Shown here in pieces: positions 32,664 to 41,494 of a stretch of DNA of 64,000 nucleotides. Position 1 is the first letter of the stretch. Each line of letters starts with the position of its first letter. This stretch comes from Methylobacterium mesophilicum SR1.6/6 (lineage in GTDB: Bacteria; Pseudomonadota; Alphaproteobacteria; Rhizobiales; Beijerinckiaceae). The DNA lies in contig NZ_CP043538.1 in assembly GCF_000364445.2 (NCBI RefSeq), positions 6,467,302 through 6,531,301 of the forward strand. Direction: 5' to 3'. The notes below the pieces were generated by a model, which worked only from the letters and a program-made list of their open reading frames with translations, had not been told where the DNA came from and did not search any database. The translations under genes were made by a program, and so were the position numbers.

Positions 32664-33524
32664 TCATTCGGTCCCATCGGCCTGATCCGACCCCGGCCCA
32701 CCGAGCTGATGCTCGGTGGGATCGGCTCCGTAGAGCGTTTTCAGCAGCGCCGAGAGGTCGGAGAAGGACAATCCGGCCTTCTGAACCACGCGGTCGGCCT
32801 GCCCGGCCAACTGGCGGAAGTCGTCCGCCGTGACGTCCTTGGCCGTTAGCACGACGACGGGGATGTCGTACCACTCCGGGCGGGTACGCAGCAGGCGCAG
32901 GAAGCCGAAGCCATCCAGTTCCGGCATCATCAGATCGAGCAGGATCAACCGCGGCCGGTGCTCGCCGACCGCCGTCAGGCCGGCCCGACCGTCGGCCACC
33001 GTGACCACCTGCCAGCCGTCCCGGGTCAGCTGCGAGGCAATCAACGCGCGCAGGTCGGCGTCGTCGTCCACGATCAGCACCGGCCCGGCGTGGGGTTTTG
33101 GCCGGAACCGTTCCATCGCTTCCTTCAACTGCGTCCAGTCGACCGGCTTTTGCAGGTAGTCGGTCGCCCCGAGCGAGAACGCGAGGTTCTGCTCGTCGAG
33201 CACTGTGACCATGATCACCGGCAGATCGCCGAGCTCCGGGTCGGCGCGCAGGGTGCGCAGCACGGTCCATCCGTCCATGCGCGGCATGGTCACGTCGAGC
33301 AGGATCACGCGCGGACGCCGCGTGCGCGCCTGTTCGAGCCCGGCCAGTCCGTCACCCGCCGTCGCGACGTGGAAGCCTTCTCGGGCCAGAAAACGCGCGA
33401 GCAGGTCGCGGGTGGCCTGATCGTCGTCGATGACCAAGACCTCACTGCCCGCTATCGACTCGGCCGAGGGTTGCGGCGCCCGCGGGGATCTCGCCTGCGC
33501 CTGTTTCTCCTCGCCCTCGGCCAC
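32664..33524 (-). CDS. Tandem receiver-domain part of a hybrid histidine kinase (or separate response regulator)
   Basis: Two receiver domains in series. The first has VLVIDDDQATRDLL, the phospho-acceptor region VILLDVTMPRMDGW and the late lysine in LQKPVDW. The second has VLIVDDDADLRALI, LILLDLMMPELDGFGF and VVLTAKDVTADDF, but its late lysine region reads VVQKAGLSF. The natural reading is that these domains belong to the sensor kinase at 33452-35698, which ends in a different frame immediately before them. A single missing base near 33530 would explain the break. A GTG at 33524 could allow separate translation, giving 286 residues. There is no DNA-binding domain. Confidence 0.75.
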   Translation of the reverse strand: MAEGEEKQAQARSPRAPQPSAESIAGSEVLVIDDDQATRDLLARFLAREGFHVATAGDGLAGLEQARTRRPRVILLDVTMPRMDGWTVLRTLRADPELGDLPVIMVTVLDEQNLAFSLGATDYLQKPVDWTQLKEAMERFRPKPHAGPVLIVDDDADLRALIASQLTRDGWQVVTVADGRAGLTAVGEHRPRLILLDLMMPELDGFGFLRLLRTRPEWYDIPVVVLTAKDVTADDFRQLAGQADRVVQKAGLSFSDLSALLKTLYGADPTEHQLGGPGSDQADGTE

Positions 33525-35698
33525 GCTCGCAGCAGCGTCAGGGTGAAGGTCGTGCCAGCGCCCTCGCGGCTCTCGACAGCGATGTCGCCGCCGAGCATGT
33601 GCGCGAACGCCCGGGTGATCGCCAAGCCCAGCCCCGTGCCGCCGAAGCGCCGTGTGGTCGAGGCGTCGGCCTGGCTGAAGCGCTGAAACAAGCGTGACGC
33701 CTGCTCCTCGCTCATGCCGATGCCGGTGTCGGTTACCGCGAACACCAGCCGATCGCCCTCGGCGTCGGTCTGCCGGCGTGCCGTCAGCGTAATTTGCCCG
33801 CCGTCCGTGAACTTTGCCGCGTTGCTCAGCAGGTTGATCAGGCACTGGCGCAGCTTGGTCGCGTCCGTGTACGCGCTGCCGAGCCCGTCCGCGATGTCGA
33901 GGACCAGGGCGTTGCCCTTCTTCTCCACCAAAGCTTCCACCGTGGCGGCGACGTCGCGCACGGTCGCGGCGACGTCGAGGCTCTCCGGGTACACCTCCAT
34001 GCGCTCGGCCTCGATCTTCGACAGATCGAGCACGTCATTGATTAACCCGAGCAGGTGGCGCGCGTTCGCCTCGATCTTCTTCATGTCGGGCAGCAGGTCC
34101 GCCTGGCCGGCGTCCTCCATCTCCTCCTGCAGCATCTCCGAGTAGCCGATCACCGCCGACAGCGGGGTGCGGAGCTCATGGCTCATGTTGGCCAGAAACT
34201 CGGACTTGGCGCGATTGGCCTCCTCGGCGGCGTCCTTCGCCGCCGCGAGGACGTGCTCCGAGCGCTTGCGCGCGTCGATGTCGGACACCACCACGACAGC
34301 ACCGACGAGCGCGCCGTCGGCCGCCCGCATCGGCGCGCCGGCGAAGCCGATCCAGGCGCGGGCACCATCGCCGCGCTGATAGTCAACTTCCAGCTCGGAC
34401 TGCGGCTCGCCGGCGCGCACCACTTGGATCAGCGGCCACTCGCTCGGCTCGACCGGCCGGCCATCCTCGTGGAAGCCGACCCAGCGCTCAGGCTCGTCGC
34501 CGGGTTGCGCGGGCAGTACCCCGTGCCCGAGGATCGTCTCGGCGCGGGCGTTGTGGCCGGTGATCCGTCCGGATCGTGCCTCGGCGATGAGCACGCCCAC
34601 CGGCAGTGTGTCGAGAACAGTCCGGAGTAACGCCTCGCCCGCGCGGACTTGGGCTTCGGACTGGACGGCCATGGTCACGTCCGCCACCACGAGGCCGACG
34701 CCGGTGGCCACCGCCGACCCTTCATCCTGGCTCAGCGGGTAGAAGCTCATGCGGAAATGGCGCGTCCCGCCCGGCGCGCTCTCGCTCGGTACACTCACCG
34801 GCACGTCGGCGCTGACGAGGCCGTGGTCGCGCGCCGCCTCCAGTAGCGGGGTGAGCTGGTCTTCCAGCCTCGGGAGAAGCGTCCAGATCGGTGCGCCGAG
34901 ATCTGCGCCGAAGCCGCGCTCGCTCATCGTCGCCAGCGCGCGGTTCATGTGGCGGATGTTGAACCCGCCGTCGAGGAAGCCGAGCCCGACCGGGGCATTG
35001 GCGAGCACGCCCTCGAACAGTCCGCTGCTGCGCTGGCTTTCGCGGCGCCGAACCATCGCGAGGCGGCCCAGAAGCACGATCGCGAGGGTCGCGCACAGCA
35101 AGCTGAACGCCGTCAGGGCTGTGTAGCGCAGGTTGTCGCGACGGTCGTTCTCCGCCAACGCCTCTCCGGCGGATCGGTTGGCCGTCGCGGTGGCGGCACG
35201 GATCGCGTCCATCAGGCGCTTGCCCGCGCCAGTCTCGATCAGGGCTTCTGCGCTGTCGAACCCCTGGTCACGCCGTGCAGTGACGACCCTGTCGGAGAAC
35301 ACCGTCTCATCGCCGATCAGCTTGCGCACGGTGGCAAGTGCTGCGATCGCAGGATCGGAAGAGCCACCGTCGAGGGTGTCGAGGAAGGCGCCCTCACTGG
35401 GGATGCGACCCAGCGCATCGGCATAGGGCTCGAGGTACTCGGGCTTGCCGGTGAGCGCGTAGCCGCGCATGCCGGTCTCCAAATCCTTCATCGTCGAGAG
35501 CAAGCGCTCGCTGTGGCTGATCAACTCCCTGCGGTGCAGCCCTTCGCGACGTGCGGCGTCGCCGGCCACGAAGTTCCACCCGACCGCCGTCAAGGCTACG
35601 GCGAGCAGGGCGTAAGCGAGCGGCGAACTGGGCAGCCCGGCGAGCGGACGCGCGCCCCGCAGACCTGGACGCTGGATCAGGGGATGGGTGTCGGGCAT
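33452..35698 (-). CDS. Membrane sensor histidine kinase with CHASE3 and PAS domains, frameshifted at the C-terminus
   Basis: A 748-residue kinase. A membrane helix (LAYALLAVALTAVGWNFVA) precedes a CHASE3-type sensor with the ETGMRGYALTGKPEYLEPY motif. A second helix (TALTAFSLLCATLAIVLLG) and two PAS-like regions follow (about 230-345 and 350-480). The HisKA box is MSHELRTPLSAVIGYSEML. The ATPase domain shows NLLSNAAKFTDGG, DTGIGM and GGTGLGLAI. After TFTLTL the frame turns into arginine-rich nonsense, whereas the next frame continues PDAAASVAEGEE into two receiver domains. The catalytic core is complete, so the kinase may still work without its receivers. Confidence 0.88.
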   Translation of the reverse strand: MPDTHPLIQRPGLRGARPLAGLPSSPLAYALLAVALTAVGWNFVAGDAARREGLHRRELISHSERLLSTMKDLETGMRGYALTGKPEYLEPYADALGRIPSEGAFLDTLDGGSSDPAIAALATVRKLIGDETVFSDRVVTARRDQGFDSAEALIETGAGKRLMDAIRAATATANRSAGEALAENDRRDNLRYTALTAFSLLCATLAIVLLGRLAMVRRRESQRSSGLFEGVLANAPVGLGFLDGGFNIRHMNRALATMSERGFGADLGAPIWTLLPRLEDQLTPLLEAARDHGLVSADVPVSVPSESAPGGTRHFRMSFYPLSQDEGSAVATGVGLVVADVTMAVQSEAQVRAGEALLRTVLDTLPVGVLIAEARSGRITGHNARAETILGHGVLPAQPGDEPERWVGFHEDGRPVEPSEWPLIQVVRAGEPQSELEVDYQRGDGARAWIGFAGAPMRAADGALVGAVVVVSDIDARKRSEHVLAAAKDAAEEANRAKSEFLANMSHELRTPLSAVIGYSEMLQEEMEDAGQADLLPDMKKIEANARHLLGLINDVLDLSKIEAERMEVYPESLDVAATVRDVAATVEALVEKKGNALVLDIADGLGSAYTDATKLRQCLINLLSNAAKFTDGGQITLTARRQTDAEGDRLVFAVTDTGIGMSEEQASRLFQRFSQADASTTRRFGGTGLGLAITRAFAHMLGGDIAVESREGAGTTFTLTLLRAWPRARRNRRRRDPRGRRNPRPSR

Positions 35699-35902
35699 GC
35701 CAGCTACCTACGCCCGCCACGATCGAGCTTGAGCAACTCGTAGCCGGGTTCACACCTGAAGCGCGAGCCCTGGTTTCGAGCCAAAGCCTCTACTTCGATG
35801 ATCCCGCAAGAGAGCCTGCAAGACCTCGTCGCATCTAGACCCATGGTCGGCGTGGGTGCGAGGCACCCGGTTGAGACTCGTGCTGTCAGGCGCTGAAGCA
35901 GG

Positions 35903-37183
35903 CTAGAGGATCCCCTCGACAGCCACCCGCAGACGCTCCGGTCCGCGCAGGGTCGCCGGGCGACGATAGGGCGGCGGATCCTCGATCAGGTGCGGGGCCT
36001 TCAGCCGGCGCGCCAGCGCAGTCAGCGCGGCCTCCGCCTCGAACCGGCCGAGGGGCGCGCCGACGCAGTAGTGCAGGCCGCCGCCGAAACCGAGATGGCG
36101 CGTGCCGGTGCGATCGGGATCGAACCGGTCCGGGTCAGGGAACGAGGCCGGATCACGGTTGCCGGCGGCCATCATCAGGATGAGCGTCTCATCGGCGGGG
36201 ATCGTGATACCGGCGATGTCGATGGCGCTGAGCGTCTTGCGGGTGACGAGTTGCACCGGAGGATCGTAGCGCATCACCTCCTCGACCACGCGCGGGGCGC
36301 GACTCGGATCGGCGCGCAGGCGCGCCAGCTCGTCCGGGTGGCGCAGCAGTGTGAGCCAAGCGTTGGCGATCAGGTTCACCGCGGTTTCGTGGCCGGCGAC
36401 CAGGATCAGGATCGCCGTGGAGATCAGATCGAAGTCGCCCATCCGATAGCCATCCTGAGTGACCTGGTTGGCCAACCCCGAGAGCAGGTCGTCGCGCGGT
36501 CGCTTGCGTTTCTCGGCGATGAGATCGGAGAGGTAGTCCGAGATGCCATCGAAGGCCCGGGCGTTGTCCATGCGGGCCTCGTCGCTGACCACGACACCGG
36601 GTTCGACCGCTGTGGCGAGCTGGCTCGACCAATCGCTAAACCGGGCCTCGTCCCCGTCCGGCACCCCGAACAGTTCGCAGATCACCGCGACCGGCAGCGG
36701 GTAGGCGACGTCGTCGACGACGTCGATCACGCGCGCACCGATTTTGCGGTCGAGCATCTCGCCGACCAGCCGCTCCGAGCGGGCTCGCATCGCGTGGACC
36801 CGCTCGGGGGCGAACTGGCGCACGGTGGCGGCGCGCAGGAGATCGTGCGCGGGCGGGTCGCGGAACAGGAACGGCTGGTGTCGGTCGGTGATCCGGTCCT
36901 TGATCGGGTTGACGAGGTAGTCGGTCACCGGGTTGCCGGTGGACGGGCGCTTGGTCGGCGGCTGGGTCTCGACGCTCAGGCGGGGGTCGTTCTGCAGTCG
37001 CGTGATGGCAGCGTGGCTCGCTGCCACCCAAACGCTGCGCGCTACTTCGCCCGGAGCCTCACTCTCCTCGCCCACTTCATCCTGGCGCGAGACCGGGCTC
37101 CGACGCAGGCGAGCGTAGAGTGGGTATGGGTCGGCGCGGTTGGCGTAGTCTTTGATCTGCCCGAGGAGGTTGGCGTCGGCCAT
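35903..37183 (-). CDS. Cytochrome P450
   Basis: A soluble bacterial P450 of 426 residues, inserting oxygen from O2 into an unknown substrate. The heme-binding loop is GFGGGLHYCVGAPLGRFEA with Cys373 as ligand. The I-helix oxygen motif AGHET is at 263-267 and the K-helix E302-x-x-R305 lies in EEVMRYDPP. DRHQPFLFRDPPAHDLLR is the conserved N-terminal third region. The ATG at 37183 begins the family sequence; the open frame further upstream overlaps the reductase gene and is excluded. It lies 20 bp after the reductase gene, which follows a ferredoxin-like gene, so the operon encodes a complete three-component P450 system. Confidence 0.95.
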   Translation of the reverse strand: MADANLLGQIKDYANRADPYPLYARLRRSPVSRQDEVGEESEAPGEVARSVWVAASHAAITRLQNDPRLSVETQPPTKRPSTGNPVTDYLVNPIKDRITDRHQPFLFRDPPAHDLLRAATVRQFAPERVHAMRARSERLVGEMLDRKIGARVIDVVDDVAYPLPVAVICELFGVPDGDEARFSDWSSQLATAVEPGVVVSDEARMDNARAFDGISDYLSDLIAEKRKRPRDDLLSGLANQVTQDGYRMGDFDLISTAILILVAGHETAVNLIANAWLTLLRHPDELARLRADPSRAPRVVEEVMRYDPPVQLVTRKTLSAIDIAGITIPADETLILMMAAGNRDPASFPDPDRFDPDRTGTRHLGFGGGLHYCVGAPLGRFEAEAALTALARRLKAPHLIEDPPPYRRPATLRGPERLRVAVEGIL

Positions 37184-37203
37184 GGCATGTCCGCGAACGG
37201 GCG

Positions 37204-38481
37204 TCAGGTCAGGCCAGACGCGAGGATCTTGAGTGGGCCGGCCCGATCGGTCGCGGCCCCCTTTGGTGGAAACGGCGCGTTCTCGGCGATGAGTGCGGCG
37301 TAGGCCGGCAGCCAGCGCCCACAATCCACCGACACGGCGGCGATGCACCGTCCCGCCCGACCGTAGAGGGCGAGGAAGCGCCCTGCGGCTGGATCGCCGT
37401 GCGCGATCGTCATGGCGTCCGCACCGTCGGTCAAGCCGACCGACTTGATCGTCACGCCCGCTTGCCCGGACCAGAAGGCGGGCAATGCGGCGTAGCCCCG
37501 TTCGGGCTTGTCCCCGGCGAGCACACGTCCGGCATGCACGCCCTGCGCGACCGCGTGCCCCCAATGCTCCACGGCGATGCGGCGCCCGCCGTAGAGCGGG
37601 TGCGGGAAGCGGGCGACGTCGCCCGCCGCCGCGATCGCGAGATCGGGCCGCCCATCCACGTCCAGCGCATGACCGTCCGCGTCACAGTCGACGCCCCCCG
37701 CGTCGAACGACAGACCGGATCCCGCGAGCCATTCGGTGTTGCGTACCGCGCCGAGCGCCGTCACCGCCACGTCGGCCTCGATCGCGGTGCCGTCGGCGAG
37801 GTGCGCGCGCACGAGCCGGCCGTCCGCATCCTCCAACCATTCGACCTCGGCGCCGAGTCGCAGTTCGACACCACGAACCTTATGCATGGCGCCGATGATC
37901 TCGCCGATATACCGGCCGAGCGCGCGCCCGAGCGGTGCCGGGCCGGGCTGAACCAGGGTCACCGGCAAGCCGAGGTGCCGGCAGGCGCTCGCGACCTCGC
38001 AGCCGATCAGGCCGCCGCCGATCACCAGAACGCGCTTCGGCCTGGCGACGAGCGCTGCGCGCAAGGCGACCGCATCGTCCCGGCACCGCAGGGAATGGAC
38101 ACCGGCGAGCTTGCGCTCGTGCGGGTTCGGCCAAGGCCGGGCGCGGGTGCCGGTGGCGATCAGCAGGCGGTCGTAGGACAGGGCCGATCCGTCGGCGAGG
38201 TGGACCACCTGTGCCGCACGATCGAGGCGCGCAGCCGGACTGCCGAGGCGCCAGTCGACATCACCATCGAGGCTGCTCGGCAGGGTCGTCGCGTCTGCGG
38301 AGATGTGACCGGTCAGGACGTGCTTGGAGAGCGACGGTCGATCGTAAGGGCGGTAGGACTCGTCCCCAATGATCGTGAGCGAACCCGTATAGCCGGCTTG
38401 GCGCATAGCCTCGGCCCCACGCAGGGCCGCGAGGCCTGCTCCGACCACCACGACAGCACGTACGGGCGAGTTAGATCCCAT
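37204..38481 (-). CDS. FAD-dependent ferredoxin reductase of the P450 operon
   Basis: A 425-residue reductase of the putidaredoxin-reductase type, passing electrons from NAD(P)H to a ferredoxin for the P450. The FAD fold is AVVVVGAGLAALRGAEAMRQ, followed by YRPYDRPSLSKHVLTG, the NAD(P) fold VLVIGGGLIGCEVASACRHLG, and DLAIAAAGDVARFPHPL near the second FAD contact. The start at 38481 overlaps the ferredoxin-like gene by 11 bp and the P450 gene follows after 20 bp. It is paralogous in type to the reductase at 17251, but the two loci are otherwise unrelated. Confidence 0.93.
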   Translation of the reverse strand: MGSNSPVRAVVVVGAGLAALRGAEAMRQAGYTGSLTIIGDESYRPYDRPSLSKHVLTGHISADATTLPSSLDGDVDWRLGSPAARLDRAAQVVHLADGSALSYDRLLIATGTRARPWPNPHERKLAGVHSLRCRDDAVALRAALVARPKRVLVIGGGLIGCEVASACRHLGLPVTLVQPGPAPLGRALGRYIGEIIGAMHKVRGVELRLGAEVEWLEDADGRLVRAHLADGTAIEADVAVTALGAVRNTEWLAGSGLSFDAGGVDCDADGHALDVDGRPDLAIAAAGDVARFPHPLYGGRRIAVEHWGHAVAQGVHAGRVLAGDKPERGYAALPAFWSGQAGVTIKSVGLTDGADAMTIAHGDPAAGRFLALYGRAGRCIAAVSVDCGRWLPAYAALIAENAPFPPKGAATDRAGPLKILASGLT

Positions 38482-38716
38482 CGTAGATGCCCTCGTAGTC
38501 GTAGCTCCCGACCCGGATTGCCAGAACCGTGCAGGCGACGCGAGCACGCTCGATGTCGGCTTGAGACGCGGCGGCGGTGGCGGGATCGTAGAAGAGGGCC
38601 TCACGCCCCTCGACGCGGACGTGCCTTGGGTCCGCATAGCAGCACCGGACGTGAGCTTGGCTGGTGTCGACGTCTCCAATGACCCGACGACTGATTTGCG
38701 GGGCGCCTATGGCCAT
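38471..38716 (-). CDS. Small ferredoxin-like protein with altered cysteines
   Basis: An 81-residue protein at the first position of the P450 operon, where a [3Fe-4S] or [4Fe-4S] ferredoxin is usual. The tail ERARVACTVLAIRV has the layout of the last cysteine region of such ferredoxins. However, only three cysteines exist (Cys25, Cys26, Cys62), with the first two adjacent, instead of the spaced cysteine series, and the proline after the last cysteine is missing. It may be a ferredoxin that binds a cluster unusually, one that has lost it, or an unrelated small protein. The stop overlaps the reductase start by 11 bp, indicating coupled translation. Function is inferred from position. Confidence 0.6.
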   Translation of the reverse strand: MAIGAPQISRRVIGDVDTSQAHVRCCYADPRHVRVEGREALFYDPATAAASQADIERARVACTVLAIRVGSYDYEGIYDGI

Positions 38717-38721
38717 GCCAT

Positions 38722-39078
38722 GCCAACCGCAGCCGATTGAGCGAGTTCCTCTGATCGCTAACGAAGGGAGTCACTGGTCGCGAACTTCGGTTTATTAGTA
38801 GCGACTAGCTCGACATGTTCGTTGCGATGTTTCCTCGGCCCAGGTGGCTGCCCTTGGCCGAAACCCACCAGTCCGCTTCGGAATGCCGCCCGAAATGCAG
38901 ACATTCTTCGCCCTGCTGAACCGCAACCCACTGCCACGTGGGGGCATGCGAGAATGTGGCCCGTAGGCAAAGGACAGCTTCGGAGCTTCTGGACCAGATA
39001 GGTCGTACTCTCTGCGGCCGGCTTGATCACAACAACGCTTCAGATGCCGTCGGCCGAGACGGCGTCGGGAATCCTCCG
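38722..39078. repeat. Intergenic region with a dispersed-repeat copy
   Basis: No gene is supported. The stretch 38850-38912 (TTGGCCGAAACCCACCAGTC, then CGCTTCGGA and CCGAAATGCAGACATTC) matches the dispersed intergenic repeat seen at 29.7, 60.0 and 62.0 kb. It separates the P450 operon from the sugar island. Confidence 0.5.
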
Positions 39079-39723
39079 TCAGCTACGCATCCACGCAGCA
39101 TACACGGCCCCAGTCGCCGTATCGGGCTTCGCCGCTCCGATGAAGATCACGACCGGGCCATGGGAGTCGCGCCGGGGATCATAGAAATCGAGCAGGCCGG
39201 GATGGAGGCGCTGGATGAAATGCGGTTGCCGGCCGCTCCGGCGCAGCAGGTGGTCGATGACGACCTGATCGCCATGCACGGCGTTCGGCACGGGGCCGCA
39301 GGACCCCGGGCTTATCCAGCGGTCGGGGTCGGCCGCGAAGGTCGTGTAGAGCGATGCGAGCTCGTCCCCGGACCAGCGCAGCAACGCACTGGAGAGGCGA
39401 CCCGAGTGGAAATAGTCCTCCATTGCGGCGAAGCCGGGCTCGGCCAGGACATCGGCCGGGCCGGTCAGCACCGTATCGAGGTCGCACAGGAGGGTCGGAC
39501 CCGTGCTGAGACCCGGCCGGAACGCCTCCATCTTAGCCCACCAAGCCGACCAAGCGTGCCGGAGCGGGATCGTCTCCACGCCCGGGACGGCCACTGGCAG
39601 GTCCGTAAGACAGACGATCCGTTCGAAAGCCGGGGCATGGCGGCGGATGCCGCCTGCGAGACGGGCGACCCAGGTGGCGTCGTAGCGCCCGCCGCCCTTC
39701 AGGACGGTGATCAGCGTGGTCAT
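39079..39723 (-). CDS. Glycosyltransferase-like protein with DxD motif
   Basis: A 214-residue protein starting MTTLITVLKGGGRYDATW. The central part LSTGPTLLCDLDTVLTGPADV has the D-x-D arrangement of metal-dependent GT-A glycosyltransferases, and HGDQVVIDHLL and RLHPGLLDFYDPR recall families that read nucleotide sugars (GT8-like). The protein is shorter than a full GT8 enzyme. The ATG at 39723 was chosen because sequence before it is antisense to the neighbouring gene. It follows the sialyltransferase-like gene by 4 bp. The sugar it transfers is unknown; membership of the sugar island supports a role in glycan assembly. Confidence 0.7.
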   Translation of the reverse strand: MTTLITVLKGGGRYDATWVARLAGGIRRHAPAFERIVCLTDLPVAVPGVETIPLRHAWSAWWAKMEAFRPGLSTGPTLLCDLDTVLTGPADVLAEPGFAAMEDYFHSGRLSSALLRWSGDELASLYTTFAADPDRWISPGSCGPVPNAVHGDQVVIDHLLRRSGRQPHFIQRLHPGLLDFYDPRRDSHGPVVIFIGAAKPDTATGAVYAAWMRS

Positions 39724-39727
39724 GACG

Positions 39728-40369
39728 TTATTGCTCGGTCGGAGATGGCGGATGCACACGGATGCGTCCGGCCGCCTCGGCCTCGGCGAACCACGCGCGC
39801 TCGGCCGCCCAGGGATGACCGGGCCATCCGTCGAACCCGAAGCCGAAGGCCTGCGCCGGTCTGGCACTCGCCGGGCGGCCGAGTAGCAGCGCGAGCGTCA
39901 CGAGGAAGCCGGTGCTCGGGTTCGGGCGTCCCGCCGTGCGGGGGGTGAGCAGGGTGTGAGCCTGCTGGTGAAGCGTCTCAGGCAGGAGGAGAACCGGGCG
40001 GCCCGACGGTTGCAGCAGCGCTAGAAGCTCGCGGGTCCAGCAGATCGGCTCAGGGACGTTGTGCTCCGCCGGCAGCATCGGGAAGGGCAGGATGAAGGCC
40101 TGCGCGGCGCGGACCACCGGACGCTCGAGGAAGTTCCGGTCCGCCAGCCATTCCCGCGTCTGGCCGCCGCGGTTGACCAGTGCGAGATGCGTGATGCGGC
40201 GGCCGGCGGCGCCGAAACCGGGCGCATTGTTGAAGCGGACCACGCTGTCGGCCGCATCGATCGCGGCTCCCCATGCACCCGTCCCGGAAGAGTTGCCCAC
40301 GATGGCGAGGGACCCGTCGGCGGGCAGGCCGGCGCGTCCGGCGAAGAGGGGGTCGACGTCTGGGAGCAC
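39728..40369 (-). CDS. GT29 sialyltransferase-like protein
   Basis: About 213 residues. The segment LAIVGNSSGTGAWGAAIDAADSV followed by VRFNNAP corresponds to the long sialylmotif of family GT29 (nucleotide-sugar site). NPSTGFLVTLALLLG corresponds to the short sialylmotif, and the end has AFGFDGW-like text. The family is best known from animals, with scattered bacterial members. The GTG at 40369 is a tentative start, since no clear ribosome site precedes it. No CMP-sialic acid genes are visible in the window, so the donor may be another sugar. It is coupled to the glycosyltransferase gene at 39079. Confidence 0.75.
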   Translation of the reverse strand: MLPDVDPLFAGRAGLPADGSLAIVGNSSGTGAWGAAIDAADSVVRFNNAPGFGAAGRRITHLALVNRGGQTREWLADRNFLERPVVRAAQAFILPFPMLPAEHNVPEPICWTRELLALLQPSGRPVLLLPETLHQQAHTLLTPRTAGRPNPSTGFLVTLALLLGRPASARPAQAFGFGFDGWPGHPWAAERAWFAEAEAAGRIRVHPPSPTEQ

Positions 40370-40462
40370 GTGCGGCAGGGGTTATGTGAACCGCGAAGGT
40401 AAGGCGCGGGCCGGACGCATCCAGGCCTCTCCTGCCTGATCGCGGGCGCGGGAGAGGAGATC

Positions 40463-41446
40463 ATGCGGCGGTGTTTCGTCTGTGCGGCCGCCACGATCGG
40501 GCCGAGTGACCGGACCCTGTCCTATCCGGATGGTGAGCGCCGCGCCTTCCCGCTGGCCTGCAACGCCTGCGGGGTCCTGCTCGTGGAGAATGGGGATGCA
40601 GAGGCGTGCCGCGCGCATCTGGCCCGAGGCCTCGCCGGTCCCGTCTTCGCGCCGGACCGGGAAGCGCCCTACGGCCTCGACCTCTACACCCTGCGTAGCG
40701 CCGCGACCCGTTGGCGGCTCGGCGCCTGTCCCCGCGACGAGGCCGGCCGCGCGGAGCTCCGGCACCCCCACGGTACCCGGGCGGCCGAAGCTGAGCTGTT
40801 CGCCCTTGAAGCCGCCGACGGACGCCCGGTGTCCCTTGGCCTTATCTGCCGTCCGGCGGACCGGGACGCGGTCCTGGCCTCGCTGCCGGTGCAGGCTGAC
40901 TGGACGGACGACGTCGTGATCCTGATCGACGAGCCGGCGCAGGCGGCGGAGTCGGTCATGGTCGCGGGCTTCGCCGCGGGGGCGGTGCGCGTGGCCGCCC
41001 GACCCCTGAACGGGGATTTCGCCGCGCAGCGCAATGCCCTCCAGGGCTTCGCCCGCCACGGCTGGATGCTGCAGCTCGACGCCGACGAGGCGCTCGACCC
41101 GGCGACCGGCCGCTTGCTACCCCCCTTGGCGGCCCTCGCCGAGGCGGAAGGCGTGGTCTCCGTTGGCCTCGCCCGGGCGAACCGGGTTGACGGTGTCCTC
41201 TCGAACGTCTTCCCAGATGTCCAGTATCGGTTGAATCGCACCAGTCTGCTGTACGCCGGTCGCGTCCACGAGCGCCCTGTTCTCGACGGCGGCTGGCCCG
41301 GGAGTCTCATCGCCCTGCACGGTTGGATCGAGCACCGCCTCAGTTCGGCCCATGTGCGGGCACGTTCGCGACGCTACGAGGCGCTCGATCCCGGTCGCGG
41401 ACGTTTGGAGGAGGAGGCCGCGCTGCTGCGTCCCTACACAGACTGA
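40463..41446 (+). CDS. Glycosyltransferase with N-terminal zinc ribbon
   Basis: A 327-residue protein with two parts. Residues 1-40 hold two CxxC pairs (Cys4/Cys7 and Cys33/Cys36), typical of a zinc ribbon. The second half resembles GT2 enzymes of the lipopolysaccharide core type: FAAQRNALQGFARHGWMLQLDADEAL has the conserved Q-R-N and D-x-D motifs, and PDVQYRLNRTSLLYAGRVHERP is the acceptor-side region. GGAGAGGAG lies just upstream of the ATG at 40463. It converges on the GT4 gene at 41484, with a shared hairpin between them, and is divergent from the GT29 gene. Confidence 0.8.
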   Translation: MRRCFVCAAATIGPSDRTLSYPDGERRAFPLACNACGVLLVENGDAEACRAHLARGLAGPVFAPDREAPYGLDLYTLRSAATRWRLGACPRDEAGRAELRHPHGTRAAEAELFALEAADGRPVSLGLICRPADRDAVLASLPVQADWTDDVVILIDEPAQAAESVMVAGFAAGAVRVAARPLNGDFAAQRNALQGFARHGWMLQLDADEALDPATGRLLPPLAALAEAEGVVSVGLARANRVDGVLSNVFPDVQYRLNRTSLLYAGRVHERPVLDGGWPGSLIALHGWIEHRLSSAHVRARSRRYEALDPGRGRLEEEAALLRPYTD

Positions 41447-41468
41447 CGGGTCGGAGCAGGCCGGATCC

Positions 41469-41494
41469 GCGGCGGCTGCACGATCAGCCGCCGC
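41469..41494. terminator. Hairpin between convergent glycosyltransferase genes
   Basis: GCGGCGGCTG-CACGAT-CAGCCGCCGC is a perfect 10-bp stem with a 6-nt loop. It lies 23 bp after the plus-strand gene and overlaps the stop codon of the minus-strand gene at 41484. No T-run follows on either strand, so termination may be inefficient. Confidence 0.55.
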
